Part shown: positions 1 to 9,430 of the stretch, in pieces
Position numbering within the stretch: the first letter of the stretch is position 1
Layout: the number at the start of each line of letters is the position of its first letter
Assembly (NCBI GenBank): GCA_964494345.1
Contig: CAZBSI010000003.1
Location: forward strand, 310,001-374,000
Direction of reading: 5' to 3'
DNA: 64,000 nucleotides
DNA from: DTKD01 sp964494345
GTDB taxonomy: Bacteria; Armatimonadota; UBA5829
Notes under the pieces: model-generated
What the model was told of the DNA's origin: nothing
The model's database searches: none
Seen by the model: the letters and a program-made list of their open reading frames with translations, nothing else
Program-made: the position numbers and the translations under genes

Positions 1-2
1 TC

Positions 3-1082
3 ATCGAGATAAATATGGGCCCACAGCACCCCAGTACGCACGGGGTGCTTCGACTGGATGTGACACTTGACGGCGAGGTGGTGGTGAATTGCGAGCCTGA
101 TGTGGGATACCTGCACCGTGGGGTTGAGAAGCTCGCTGAGATGCGGACGTGGGTTCAGTTTATACCTATTACGGATCGGTTGGACTATTTGGCGTCGATG
201 CTGGATAATGCTGCTTATGTCGGCGCGCTTGAGAAACTCGGCGGGATTGAGGTGCCGGAGCGCGCGGAGTATATCCGGATTATTATGATGGAACTGCAGC
301 GGGTGGCGAGCCATTTGGTCTTTTTCGGCACAATGGCGCTTGACCTCGGTGCGACGACTCCGTTTTTGTATGCTTTTCGTGAGCGGGAGGACGTGCTTGA
401 TCTCTTCGAGATGGTCTGTGGGGCGCGGCTGACTTACAACTATTTCAGGCCTGGCGGAGTATCGAAGGATCTGCCTGCCGGGTTCTACGATAAGTGCAGG
501 GCTTACATAAAAAAACAGCGCGAAAAGCTGCCTGAATACAACGATCTTTTCACCAACAACCAAATTTTTATCGCACGGACGCGAGATGTGGGTATCATAT
601 CCGCCGAGGATGCTATTAACTTCTCGCTCAGCGGCCCGTCGTTGCGTGGGTCGGGGGTCGGATATGACGTTCGGACTGCAGACCCGTATTCGATTTATGA
701 CAGGTTCAATTGGAAGGTCATTACGCGCGAAAAGGGAGACTCGCTGGCCAGATTTCTAGTGAGAGTCGATGAGATCGAGCAGAGCCTGAGAATTATCGAA
801 CAGGCATTGGATTCGATCCCTGAAGGTGAGCTGAAGTGCAAAACGCCGGCTCGGTTGAAGATACCGGAAGGTGAGGTCTACTATCATATAGAATCCGCCA
901 GGGGCGACCTTGGTGTTTATATTGTAAGCGACGGTGGTGAGAAGCCATATCGACTGAAGTGGCGCGCTCCGTCGTTTATAAACCTCGGAGCTCTCAACTC
1001 TATGGTCAAGGGCTGGAAAGTTGCTGATATCGTGGCAATATTGGGCAGCCTCGACGTGGTGTTGGGAGAAGTGGATCGATAA
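3..1082 (+). CDS. nuoD: NADH-quinone oxidoreductase subunit D, 5' end cut by window
   Basis: NuoD is the 49-kDa-type subunit of the peripheral arm of complex I and helps form the quinone-binding site at the membrane interface. The protein shows the family signature GPQHPSTHGVLR near the N terminus, then QFIPITDRLDYLASM, and ends with the typical GEVDR. An in-frame reading continues upstream of the first Met (position 15) to the window edge as I-E-I-N before MGPQHPSTHG. NuoD normally has 10-30 residues before this motif, so the true start is probably outside the window and the gene is partial here. It is probably the tail of a nuo cluster, but no other nuo gene follows; the next gene is a PIN/TRAM protein 25 bp downstream. 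Confidence 0.96.
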   Translation: MEINMGPQHPSTHGVLRLDVTLDGEVVVNCEPDVGYLHRGVEKLAEMRTWVQFIPITDRLDYLASMLDNAAYVGALEKLGGIEVPERAEYIRIIMMELQRVASHLVFFGTMALDLGATTPFLYAFREREDVLDLFEMVCGARLTYNYFRPGGVSKDLPAGFYDKCRAYIKKQREKLPEYNDLFTNNQIFIARTRDVGIISAEDAINFSLSGPSLRGSGVGYDVRTADPYSIYDRFNWKVITREKGDSLARFLVRVDEIEQSLRIIEQALDSIPEGELKCKTPARLKIPEGEVYYHIESARGDLGVYIVSDGGEKPYRLKWRAPSFINLGALNSMVKGWKVADIVAILGSLDVVLGEVDR

Positions 1083-1107
1083 TTTCAAAGAAAGGAGGTG
1101 ATATCAG

Positions 1108-2286
1108 ATGAAAGTTACTAGCAAGAGACTAAGACCAATGTTTACCCTGATCTGTGTGGTATTGGGTGCGTTGGCCGGCAATATCGTGGCGATGCATTAT
1201 TTCACGCTGATTCGCAACTACCTTCACGGCGACGGCCCCGATATTCTTTGGTTCATCCCTCAGAATCCGACACAGCTTACGGCCACAGATATGATGTGGC
1301 TGAAGGCGGCATTTATCCTCGTTGGAGCTTTACTAGGGTTCATATTCGAACGCCTGGCGTTCCATCAGATCGGCAAGAGCCGGTCGAAATGGCAGAAAAT
1401 GACCGCCGGAGAAAAGGTATTTTACTTTCTCGGCGTTCCTTTGGGCCTATTTTTAACTGTTCTAATCCGCAATATTATCTCTACCCCTGATTGGGTCACT
1501 GTGGCTATGGCGATTGTGCTGTGTTACTTGTCGGTTGTCGCTCTTGAGAGCCTCAAGGAACAGGCCACCTTTTATTTCCCAGCTTCATTGACCCCCTCAA
1601 AGCCGGAAAGCACAGGATATAGGCCGAAACTGTTGGATACGAATGTGATTATCGATGGACGCATCGCCGATATCTGCAAGGCGGGGTTTATGGAAGGGCC
1701 GATATATGTGCCTAAGTTCATCGTCGAGGAACTGCAGCAGATAGCCGACTCCAGCGATTCGTTAAAAAGAGCGCGGGGAAGACGGGGGCTGGATATCCTT
1801 ACGCAGATGCAGAAGGATATGGACTTGCAGGTCCCTGAGCCTGAAAACGGTGAGAATATAGACGAGGAAGTTGACGCCAGGCTGGTGCGATTTGCCAGGC
1901 AGACTAATGGCGCGATTGTGACCAATGACTATAACCTCAATAAAGTTGCTGGACTGCAGGGCGTCGATGTTATGAACGTCAATGAGTTGGCAAACGCGCT
2001 GAAGCCGGTGGTGCTGCCGGGCGAGGAGATGCGCGTTACCGTTATTAAAGAAGGCAAAGAGAAGGAACAGGGCATAGGTTATCTTGACGATGGCACCATG
2101 ATCGTAGTCGAAGGCGCCCGCAGGCGGCTTGATGAGACGCTGATGGTGCTGGTAACGAGCGTATTACAGACCGTGCAGGGCAAGATGATCTTTGCTAAAA
2201 TCAAAGAGGTAGAGGCCGAAGAGGATACGATTGACGAAAGCATCCGTTCTTATAGCGGCAGCCGGGGCAGGAGAAAGACTCGGTAA
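1108..2286 (+). CDS. YacL-like membrane protein with PIN and TRAM domains
   Basis: A 392-residue protein with four predicted membrane helices (about residues 11-30, 66-84, 104-124 and 129-146), a PIN-type nuclease-like domain (about 174-290) and a C-terminal TRAM domain (about 300-365). Candidate acidic residues of the PIN site are D177 and D183 in LLDTNVIIDG, the E207/E208 pair, D256 and D274. This matches the YacL/Sll-type family, conserved beside ispD in many bacteria, with a suspected RNA-directed role that is not settled. A very strong Shine-Dalgarno (AAGGAGGTGAT, 1092-1102) precedes the ATG. The 3' end overlaps the next gene by 56 bp, so the two are likely translationally coupled. Confidence 0.9.
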   Translation: MKVTSKRLRPMFTLICVVLGALAGNIVAMHYFTLIRNYLHGDGPDILWFIPQNPTQLTATDMMWLKAAFILVGALLGFIFERLAFHQIGKSRSKWQKMTAGEKVFYFLGVPLGLFLTVLIRNIISTPDWVTVAMAIVLCYLSVVALESLKEQATFYFPASLTPSKPESTGYRPKLLDTNVIIDGRIADICKAGFMEGPIYVPKFIVEELQQIADSSDSLKRARGRRGLDILTQMQKDMDLQVPEPENGENIDEEVDARLVRFARQTNGAIVTNDYNLNKVAGLQGVDVMNVNELANALKPVVLPGEEMRVTVIKEGKEKEQGIGYLDDGTMIVVEGARRRLDETLMVLVTSVLQTVQGKMIFAKIKEVEAEEDTIDESIRSYSGSRGRRKTR

Positions 2287-3397
2287 GGGGATCAACAAGG
2301 CGTTTGTTGAGGTCGCGGGCAAGCCGATTCTTGCCCATACCCTGTCTGTATTCGAGTCTTGTGGGGCTGTCGAAGAGATAATTATTATTACTGGAAAGCA
2401 GGATATCGAGGCGGCCGGCGAATTAGCTGGTCGCTTCGATTTTTCTAAGGTAAGCTGCATCGTCGCCGGTGGGGCGCATCGGCAGGACTCGGTTAGAAAT
2501 GGTCTTGCGAAGGCGACTCAGGGAATCGTGGCGATACACGACGCTGCACGGCCGATGGTCAGCGTTGAGATTATAGAACGATCGATTGAAAAGGCCGAGC
2601 GGATGGGCGCATGTATTGCGGCGGTGCCGGTGATCGACACTATTAAATCCGCTAAAGACGGAATAGTGGCGGCGACTATCGATAGGTCATCTCTTTATTC
2701 GGTGCAGACCCCGCAGACGTTCAGGGCGGAGTTGATACGTCGAGCGTATGAATGTGCTTATGCGGATGGATATTATGCCACCGACGACGCCGCGCTGGTG
2801 GAGAGAATGGGAGAGAAGGTGGCGGTGGTGCAGGGTTCTTATGAGAATATTAAAGTGACTACCCCGTCAGACCTTGAGGTGGCTGCTGTGCGGCTTGGAG
2901 GCGACAGAGAAGAGGCTGTTAATATGCGAGTTGGGATGGGGTTTGATGTGCACGCGTTTGCAGAGGGTCGCAGGCTGGTGCTGGGTGGAGTTGAGATAGA
3001 GCACGAGAAGGGCCTGGCGGGACACTCGGACGCGGATGTCGTGCTGCACGCGATTGCAGATGCTCTGCTGGGTGCGGTTGCTATGGGAGATATCGGCATG
3101 CACTTCCCGGACTCTGACCCGGCGTATAAAGGAATTAGCAGCCTTAAATTGCTCGCTGAGGTGAATGAGATTATCTCACGAGCGGGTTGGAGAATAGTGA
3201 ACGTCGACGCTACGGTTATCTGCGAGCGACCGAAAATATCCCCACACGTCTCCGAAATGCGCCGAATGATCGCAGGCGCTTTGAATACTACCCCCGATCT
3301 TATCAGCATAAAAGGCACCACCACCGAACGCCTTGGCTTCACCGGCCGCGGCGAAGGCATCGCTTGTCAGGCTGTGGTGGGGGTGGAGAAGATGTGA
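2231..3397 (+). CDS. ispDF: Bifunctional IspD-IspF isoprenoid enzyme
   Basis: A fusion of 2-C-methyl-D-erythritol 4-phosphate cytidylyltransferase (IspD, about residues 1-225) and 2-C-methyl-D-erythritol 2,4-cyclodiphosphate synthase (IspF, from M232). It covers the third and fifth steps of the MEP pathway, without the intervening kinase IspE. IspD motifs are AAGAGERLG with K23, IHDAARP, VPVIDTIK and QTPQTF. IspF metal ligands are visible as D239, H241 and H273 in GFDVHAF and GHSDADVVLHA. The start is a TTG inside the upstream PIN/TRAM gene, required to keep the nucleotide-binding loop. ATG starts are available only after that loop. Confidence 0.95.
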   Translation: MTKASVLIAAAGAGERLGKGINKAFVEVAGKPILAHTLSVFESCGAVEEIIIITGKQDIEAAGELAGRFDFSKVSCIVAGGAHRQDSVRNGLAKATQGIVAIHDAARPMVSVEIIERSIEKAERMGACIAAVPVIDTIKSAKDGIVAATIDRSSLYSVQTPQTFRAELIRRAYECAYADGYYATDDAALVERMGEKVAVVQGSYENIKVTTPSDLEVAAVRLGGDREEAVNMRVGMGFDVHAFAEGRRLVLGGVEIEHEKGLAGHSDADVVLHAIADALLGAVAMGDIGMHFPDSDPAYKGISSLKLLAEVNEIISRAGWRIVNVDATVICERPKISPHVSEMRRMIAGALNTTPDLISIKGTTTERLGFTGRGEGIACQAVVGVEKM

Positions 3398-3433
3398 AGG
3401 GAAGATGATTGTTTTTATTGAGGACCCAGATTA

Positions 3434-4501
3434 ATGGACGATAGATATATGGCACTTATGGGGCTTGCGCCTAAGAGGATTCCGCATTGGGAGCACTGGT
3501 CTTGTCCGGATGCGGAGAGTTATATTACTGATATTGATTATTACCAGCATCCGAAGCAGTGCCGGGACAGGATGCGTGAGTTATACCCCTGCCTGGAACT
3601 TCCCCCTATAAATGATGACTCCCCTAAAACTCGGCCCGGGGATTTTGATGAAGATGAACACGCCGTGCGCTGGGGTGATGGGAAATCCTGGAGATGGGAC
3701 TGGGGTGCGCGAATGAAGAGCGCGGAGGATGTGTTCGCGTTTTCTCCGCTTAAGCAGGGGGATTTTAGCGAAATACCGGTGGTGGAGTCTCGCGATTATC
3801 GAGACGAGGAGAAGATATATCGATCCTACAGGTCGGGTTATCCCGCCGAATGGGGGGACAAAGCTCCGGAGGGGTCGTCGGCGTCGGTCGGGTTCTATAA
3901 TACGATGTTTATGTGGCCGCTGCTGACCTTTGGATGGGAGTTGTTTCTTGAGACCTGTCTCGACGAGCGTTTCGAGCGGATTATGGACGAGTTTGCTGAG
4001 ATAAACAGGCGGGTGTTCAGAGCGTTTGCGCGGCTGCCAGTGAACTTCGTTATCTGTCACGACGATATTGTAACCTCTCGCGGCCCAGTCTGCTCACCTG
4101 CCTGGATGCATAAATATATATTCCCCAGATATGAAGAGTTTTGGGGGATTCTAAAGGCGGCTGGTAAAGAGCCTATATTTATGGTGGATGGGTGTATCGA
4201 CGCTTACGCGGACGATATTTTTGCCTGCGGGGCACGGGGGATTATATCCGAACCCTATACCGATTGGAGAGCTATCGCTGGCAAGCACGAGAACTGCTTC
4301 ATCGCAGGCGAGGGGGATAATCGAGTGCTGTCGAGGAATAACCCTGCCGAAATTCAGGCTATGGTGGAGCAGATGGTGGAGACGGCCCAGATGACTGGGG
4401 GATATATGATGTGTATAGGCAATCACATCCCCTGGAATATTCCGCCGGAGGCTGTGAAGTTGTATCTTGATTTGTCTGGTGAGTTGGCTGTCAGGGGATA
4501 A
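3434..4501 (+). CDS. Uroporphyrinogen decarboxylase (URO-D) family protein
   Basis: A 355-residue protein with the (beta/alpha)8 URO-D-like fold signature: an N-terminal segment MALMGLAPKRIPHWEHWSCP, a central WPLLTFGWE segment, and a C-terminal part with the HKYIFPRYEEF, MVDGCIDAY and EPYTDW-like motifs and a closing GGYMMCIGNHIPW. This divergent branch is common in Armatimonadota and Planctomycetota. It is usually not the haem enzyme but is related to corrinoid-dependent methyltransferases. No haem or corrinoid genes are adjacent, so the substrate cannot be inferred. The gene is 36 bp after ispDF and could share its transcript. A weak Shine-Dalgarno (GAGG) precedes the ATG. Confidence 0.82.
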   Translation: MDDRYMALMGLAPKRIPHWEHWSCPDAESYITDIDYYQHPKQCRDRMRELYPCLELPPINDDSPKTRPGDFDEDEHAVRWGDGKSWRWDWGARMKSAEDVFAFSPLKQGDFSEIPVVESRDYRDEEKIYRSYRSGYPAEWGDKAPEGSSASVGFYNTMFMWPLLTFGWELFLETCLDERFERIMDEFAEINRRVFRAFARLPVNFVICHDDIVTSRGPVCSPAWMHKYIFPRYEEFWGILKAAGKEPIFMVDGCIDAYADDIFACGARGIISEPYTDWRAIAGKHENCFIAGEGDNRVLSRNNPAEIQAMVEQMVETAQMTGGYMMCIGNHIPWNIPPEAVKLYLDLSGELAVRG

Positions 4502-4520
4502 GTGAGAAGCTGGGTTGGAT

Positions 4521-4630
4521 ATCGGAAAAAGCAGATTTCTCACTGCGTTCGAAATGACATCGGGGGGACTCGAAATGACATCGGGGGGACTCGAAATGAT
4601 ATCGGGGGGCGGTTCGAAATGGCAAGAGGG
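4521..4630. repeat. REP-like head plus short tandem units, array 1
   Basis: A degenerate copy of the palindromic head (AGATTTCTCACTGCGTTCG) is followed by about four units of CTCGAAATGA(C/T)ATCGGGGGG with a period near 22 bp. Arrays built from the same head and unit occur at 14351-14594 and 43765-44310. No coding potential is supported on either strand, although spurious short reading frames cross it. Confidence 0.8.
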
Positions 4631-4710
4631 AGTCGAAGCAATTCTCTGGTTTTGGGGAGGCGGTTCGGAGATCAGTCTGGAGGTTAGAAGTTGGAGGTTG
4701 GAGATTGGGA

Positions 4711-4740
4711 ATGGGTGGCGATTCGGAAATCACCACCCAT
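4711..4740. terminator. Hairpin between convergent URO-D gene and serC
   Basis: Arms ATGGGTGGCGAT and ATCACCACCCAT form a 12-bp stem with one G-U pair and a 6-nt loop. A second inverted repeat follows (AACACGAT / ATCGTGTT, about 4750-4784). Its position between convergent genes suggests bidirectional termination, but there is no strong T-tract. The related motif GATCGCCACCCAT recurs at 44428-44487, so it may instead be a dispersed repeat. Confidence 0.5.
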
Positions 4741-4796
4741 CATATCCAACACGATCCGTAGATCGCCACCCATCGTGTTCTTCACGTGCTAAGTTT

Positions 4797-5876
4797 TTAG
4801 CCGTTCTTCTTCTCGAAGTCATTCATAAATGCGGTCAGGGCGTCTATGGCCGCTCGAGGCACCGCATTGTAGATGCTGGCGCGGATTCCGCCTACTGATC
4901 TGTGACCCTTGAGGCCAATCATGCCCGCATTTTTCGCCTGCGAGACGAACTCCGCCTCCAACTCCTCGCTGGGCAGTCTCCAGACCACGTTCATAATAGA
5001 ACGATCCTCTTTGGCCACCGGGCAGCGCCAGAAGTCGCTGGAGTCGATAGTTGAGTAAAGCGCAGCGGCCTTATCCTCGTTGATCTTCTGAACCGCAGAA
5101 CTGCCACCCAGCGATTCCATCCACTCCATAACCAGTTTGAGGATATATATCCCCCACGTGTTAGGTGTGTTATACAAGCTGCCGTCGTCGGCGTGGGTCT
5201 TATATCGCAGGAAGATAGGCACGCTGTCCGGAGTGCGCTCGATCAGGTCCTTGCGGATGATGACCAGAGCGAGCCCAGACGGGCCGATATTCTTCTGTGC
5301 GCCGGCGTAGATCATCCCGAACTGATTGACGTCGATAGCGCGGGACATAATCTCGCTGGACATATCGGCGATCAAAGGAGCCTCGGTTTTCGGGAATTGC
5401 GGATATCGGATGCCGCCGATGGTCTCGTTTGAGCAGATATGCACATATGCCGCGCCATCAGTCAGCTTCAGTTCGGATTGTTCTGGCACGCGGACATAGC
5501 TTTCTTCCTTGCCCGACCACGCAACGTTGACACTTCCGGCGATTTTGGCTTCTTTAATGGCCTTTGACGCCCAGCTTCCAGTGTCGACGTAATCGGCGGT
5601 TTGACCTTCGCCTCGTAGATTCATCGGGATCATCGCGAACTGTAGGCTGGCTCCACCCTGGAGGAACAACACCGAGTAATCGTCGGAGATTCCCATCTGG
5701 GATCGGACTTTGGACTCTGCCGAGTCCACTATAGCCTGGAATTCCTTGGAGCGATGACTCATCTCCATCACGCTCATTCCGGAACCGCCCAGGTCAGTCA
5801 ATTCGGCCTGAGCCTTGGTCAATACCTCCAGCGGCAAAGCCGCCGGACCTGCGTTAAAATTGTACACACGCGCCAT
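4797..5876 (-). CDS. serC: Phosphoserine aminotransferase
   Basis: SerC is a PLP-dependent class V aminotransferase that converts 3-phosphohydroxypyruvate and glutamate to phosphoserine in serine biosynthesis. It also acts in pyridoxal phosphate synthesis in some bacteria. The 359-residue protein starts with the characteristic MARVYNFNAGPAALP, has GGSGMSVMEMSHRS, and places the PLP-binding lysine at K195 in AGAQKNIGPSG. The ending GGIRASIYNAVP...ALTAFMNDF is typical. Length matches the family. It is transcribed alone on the minus strand and converges with the URO-D gene. Confidence 0.97.
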   Translation of the reverse strand: MARVYNFNAGPAALPLEVLTKAQAELTDLGGSGMSVMEMSHRSKEFQAIVDSAESKVRSQMGISDDYSVLFLQGGASLQFAMIPMNLRGEGQTADYVDTGSWASKAIKEAKIAGSVNVAWSGKEESYVRVPEQSELKLTDGAAYVHICSNETIGGIRYPQFPKTEAPLIADMSSEIMSRAIDVNQFGMIYAGAQKNIGPSGLALVIIRKDLIERTPDSVPIFLRYKTHADDGSLYNTPNTWGIYILKLVMEWMESLGGSSAVQKINEDKAAALYSTIDSSDFWRCPVAKEDRSIMNVVWRLPSEELEAEFVSQAKNAGMIGLKGHRSVGGIRASIYNAVPRAAIDALTAFMNDFEKKNG

Positions 5877-5956
5877 TTTCTTCCCCCAATAGTATTTCCT
5901 GTGGATAGTTATGCAGCCAGGCGCAGAATTCCTCTACTTTTGCACACTCAAATAAT

Positions 5957-7789
5957 CTATTTCTGATCTTGCTTTGCAGCTTCCGGTTTAGGTTCTTTCG
6001 GAGCCTCCGGGAAGCCCGTGATGACCACGCCGCTGGTCAGCTTGAATGAGACTGCGGGATCGGCATCACTCGGGTAATATGAGATCATATATGAAAGCTC
6101 GACCGCATCCGGAGCTGACTGGCTGAACCTCAAAAACTGATTCTGCCTCTTTGACGCCGCATAGGCCGCGCCCTTTGTGGCCAGCGCAGCTTTCAGCAAC
6201 TCCCACTGTTCATCGCTCAACTCGCTGATATCGAGCTTGCTTTGTGCCATCTGGGCGCGCTGCTGAGGCGTCAGTATGGCATACAGGCGGAGTATCTGCC
6301 GGTTTCTGGCCGGCTCCCCTGCCCCAAGCCGCATCATAGTCGGGTCGGTCATTATCGTGTGGTCGAGCTGCTCGTCCCTGAGGTCAGCGATCTGAACCAT
6401 GTCCTCGATAAGAAGGCCGTTGTTGAGTTTACCGCGATCCGCCCAGTATTTCAGCCACACCTCCGGAATGGCCCAGGCGCGCTTTGTAAACCAGTCCTTG
6501 TCGCGGAATATCAGCACCCTGCCCGCCTTTGTCCAGTTGGAGCCGAACGCTGCCCTGATGGCCTCCAACTGAGCGCCCAGTGTCTTTTCTGAATCGTCGA
6601 ACACAGGAGCCCCGCTCGGGAAGCAATCTGAAATAACGTTGAATTTGACCTTTTCGCCGCCGATGTCAACCGGAGTGCTGGTCAATGCCTTCAACGCGAA
6701 AGGCAATGTGGCAGTGCTGGTGGTCTTGAAGAGCTTCAATTTTGCTCGCAGCTCAGGGTCTGAGGTAATATCTCTGGCAGGGGTCCTCTGTTTATCGACC
6801 CCCTTAGCCACATCGGTCATGTCGGCTTGAAGCTGCGCTCCGACTTCTTCTTTCGAAGCCCCGGATTTGAGGCTGAGTATCGCCTTTCCGAGGGCTTTGC
6901 CGATTGGGCTGGCCGGGTCGAAGAGCGGGATATCGAAGGAATCCGTTCCGGAACCGATGGTGATCTGGCCGAGGATATCCTGTGTTACCAAATTGCTTTT
7001 GGCGGAACGGCGGTTGATTGTTACCTGCAATTTGTCGAATTTGGAGAGCAGGTTGGAATGGTCTTCCGCATCGCCGATACTTTTGGTGAGCGAATTATAG
7101 GATTCCGCTATCCTGCGCACGGTGGCTTGAAGCTCGCCGGGCAGTTCGGCTACCGCAAAGCTGGCCTCCGTTCCCTGCACAAATGCGCTGCGAGCGTCGG
7201 AGAAATGCGTCATCAAATCGGCCACATCGCGGCCCAAAGGCTCTGTTGCAAGCACGTATCTCCAAGGGTCGGATGTCTTGAGTTTATCGGCATCGGTGCG
7301 GTTAAGTGAGCCAAGATTCGTCATATCCGCAAGTGCGTTTTCCCGGGCGTCGCGAGCTTGGGCATATTGCTCCGTATCTTGTGAGGCCCGCAGCGACTCT
7401 TCTTCCAACCTGGCGTTTTTGTCCTGCCATAGCCGATAGGTGGGCTTGCCGTCTTCTGTGCCTCGACTCCAATGAAAGCGCAGAGAGGTGGCGATATGGC
7501 GCATGAGATCGACCAGCTTCATATCGCTCACATAAATGATGACTTTGCGATCACGCACGGCCCAGTCCTGATCGTTAAGTCCGGCGGATAATTTCACCTC
7601 GGCCTCCGCTCCTAACTGATCCAACACCTCGGATACAGCAAGCCCATCCGCGCTGAAGGCGATTGACTTCTGCAGACGAGGATCGTCGTCCTTGGACAGG
7701 GCATCGTTTGAAGATTGCTGCGCCAGGCATAAGCCCGCGCTGAGCAACGTGAGCACAAAGGCAGCGTAAAGGAATCGGCGAAGAATCAT
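5957..7789 (-). CDS. Exported protein of unknown function with STN-like N-terminal region
   Basis: A 610-residue protein with a clear Sec signal peptide (MILRRFLYAAFVLTLLSAGLCLAQ) and no further membrane segments. Residues about 45-115 (KSIAFSADGLAVSEVLDQLG through VDLMRHIATSLRFHW) resemble the secretin/TonB short N-terminal (STN) domain, which is often periplasmic and used in secretin-like or signalling proteins. The rest is rich in alpha helix and unrecognised. The C terminus is charged and Pro/Lys/Glu-rich. No secretin pore domain or pilus genes are nearby. The neighbouring serC lies 80 bp downstream on the same strand. Confidence 0.75.
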   Translation of the reverse strand: MILRRFLYAAFVLTLLSAGLCLAQQSSNDALSKDDDPRLQKSIAFSADGLAVSEVLDQLGAEAEVKLSAGLNDQDWAVRDRKVIIYVSDMKLVDLMRHIATSLRFHWSRGTEDGKPTYRLWQDKNARLEEESLRASQDTEQYAQARDARENALADMTNLGSLNRTDADKLKTSDPWRYVLATEPLGRDVADLMTHFSDARSAFVQGTEASFAVAELPGELQATVRRIAESYNSLTKSIGDAEDHSNLLSKFDKLQVTINRRSAKSNLVTQDILGQITIGSGTDSFDIPLFDPASPIGKALGKAILSLKSGASKEEVGAQLQADMTDVAKGVDKQRTPARDITSDPELRAKLKLFKTTSTATLPFALKALTSTPVDIGGEKVKFNVISDCFPSGAPVFDDSEKTLGAQLEAIRAAFGSNWTKAGRVLIFRDKDWFTKRAWAIPEVWLKYWADRGKLNNGLLIEDMVQIADLRDEQLDHTIMTDPTMMRLGAGEPARNRQILRLYAILTPQQRAQMAQSKLDISELSDEQWELLKAALATKGAAYAASKRQNQFLRFSQSAPDAVELSYMISYYPSDADPAVSFKLTSGVVITGFPEAPKEPKPEAAKQDQK

Positions 7790-7834
7790 AAATTGACCAT
7801 CCGACTGGTTATGTCTTTATTCCTTTTTACGAGA

Positions 7835-8290
7835 TCAGCTCTGCGGATGTTCCGGCAAAGGCTCGGAATCGATTTCCGGCGCCACGGACTGAGGTCTCAT
7901 CGCGGCGTATATTAGCGCGATCCCCAAACCAGACCTGATCAGCCCGGTCATCCAGAACATAAAAATCTGGAACCCGCTGGAGCGGTTGAAAATCAAAGCG
8001 TCGAAGAGGTCTCTGATTATCTCCGGCCCGAAAAAGATGACCAGGCCTGCGATAACCTCGTATATTCCAAATACCCAAACGAAAATGCGCAGCCCAACCT
8101 GTCGCGCCGCCGCAGCGGAGATCAGCACGACCCCGACCGCGAACGCAATTATACCCAGCAACCTGAGCCACGGCAGATCAGCGATGGCCTGCGACATCGC
8201 CAAATTGGCGTTGACTAAAACGACCTCCATCAGCCCGATCACCAAAATGACCAGGCCGATAACGCCGGTAATCTTCCTCAGAACCATCAC
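7835..8290 (-). CDS. Small four-helix membrane protein
   Basis: A 151-residue integral membrane protein with about four hydrophobic helices (residues 8-28, 44-65, 68-90 and 107-130) and a short acidic, proline-rich cytoplasmic-type tail. I recognise no named family. Translation may start at GTG (8290) or at the next codon, ATG (8287). A GGAG sequence lies just upstream. It is 34 bp downstream of the dapA-like gene on the same strand, so the two are probably co-transcribed. Confidence 0.7.
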   Translation of the reverse strand: MMVLRKITGVIGLVILVIGLMEVVLVNANLAMSQAIADLPWLRLLGIIAFAVGVVLISAAAARQVGLRIFVWVFGIYEVIAGLVIFFGPEIIRDLFDALIFNRSSGFQIFMFWMTGLIRSGLGIALIYAAMRPQSVAPEIDSEPLPEHPQS

Positions 8291-8324
8291 ATCACTCCAT
8301 TGCGGCCGTTGTGTGATTTACGAA

Positions 8325-9371
8325 CTAGATCGTCAGAGCCGCCCATACGGAATCATCGGTGATCCTTGCTTCTAAATCGACTCCATAGAAATCTCCGATC
8401 GGAGTCAGCACTTCCGGATTGTTGTCCCAAACCTGCCTCACGGCGTCTTTAACCACTTTGACGCCGGATGCCGACATTTTACCCAGCGGCCGTCGACATG
8501 CCCCGGAAGGCATACCCAGACCCTGCATAATAGTCTTGACTGCCAGCGGGTTGCGATAGCGATCGGCAACCTTCACAGACTGCCCGTTCGGCAAGATTCG
8601 CTCGTTTTCCACTTTTACAGTCACGATACCCAGCAACGGGGTAATGGCATCGCGCAGCTTTTGGGCGGTTTGGATATCGCCGTCGATAACAGACTGCACC
8701 ATTTTAGAAATCGCGCCGGGCACGACGTTGGACATCACCGAGATAGTGCCGTTGGCAGCGATGGCTGGGTTGGTCATCATATTAAACGTGAGGTCGTCGT
8801 CTCCGCTGATTATGCAAAAATCGTCTCCGAGAAGTGAGCGCGTGCAGGCCATCCGGTCGAGGTCGCCGGTGGCTTCCTTGACTGCGCTGACGTTCGGGTA
8901 TTTAGCGGCCAGAATAGCGAGGTCTTCGACTGCGAGAGCCGTGCCTGATCTGCCCGGAATAACATACGGGACCACTGTTACTTCAGGAAAAGTGGAGGCG
9001 ACGACGCCATAGTATTCGTCCCGAAGCTCTTGTGTGGAAGGGCCATTGTAGTAACAGTCCACCAACAGCACGCCCTGTGCGCCATTTTTGGCGGCGCGTT
9101 CGGTGTTTTCCATCGTCTCCGCGGTGGAGTTGCTTCCGGTGCCTGCCAGTACCCCGCAGCGACCTTTGCACTTATCCAGAGCAATATCAATGACTTCGTT
9201 GTGCTCTCTCCAGTCTAAAGTTGGGGATTCCCCCGTAGTCCCAGTCGGCACAACCCCAGCTATGCCCTGTTCGATCTGGAACTCGATATTGCGCTCCAGG
9301 CCCTCCCTATCGAGTGAAAGGTCTTGCAAAACCGGACTTACTAACGCCGTCCACGCACCCGTAATCCTCAA
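8325..9371 (-). CDS. dapA: Dihydrodipicolinate synthase / N-acetylneuraminate lyase family enzyme
   Basis: A class I aldolase of the DapA family; the likely role is 4-hydroxy-tetrahydrodipicolinate synthase in lysine and diaminopimelate synthesis. Visible active-site elements are the T45-T46 pair in PTGTTGES, Y136 and R141 in PYVIPGRSG, and the Schiff-base lysine K165 in SAVKEATG. At 348 residues it is about 50 longer than typical DapA; the extra sequence is C-terminal, ending in VLTPIGDFYGVDLEA. The start is a TTG with a good GGAGG 6-7 bp upstream. The family includes other pyruvate-dependent aldolases, so substrate is inferred. Confidence 0.85.
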   Translation of the reverse strand: MRITGAWTALVSPVLQDLSLDREGLERNIEFQIEQGIAGVVPTGTTGESPTLDWREHNEVIDIALDKCKGRCGVLAGTGSNSTAETMENTERAAKNGAQGVLLVDCYYNGPSTQELRDEYYGVVASTFPEVTVVPYVIPGRSGTALAVEDLAILAAKYPNVSAVKEATGDLDRMACTRSLLGDDFCIISGDDDLTFNMMTNPAIAANGTISVMSNVVPGAISKMVQSVIDGDIQTAQKLRDAITPLLGIVTVKVENERILPNGQSVKVADRYRNPLAVKTIMQGLGMPSGACRRPLGKMSASGVKVVKDAVRQVWDNNPEVLTPIGDFYGVDLEARITDDSVWAALTI

Positions 9372-9430
9372 GTTACTCCTCCATTCGGCGACTTCATCAG
9401 CTAAATATTATCATCATAAACCGGTATATT

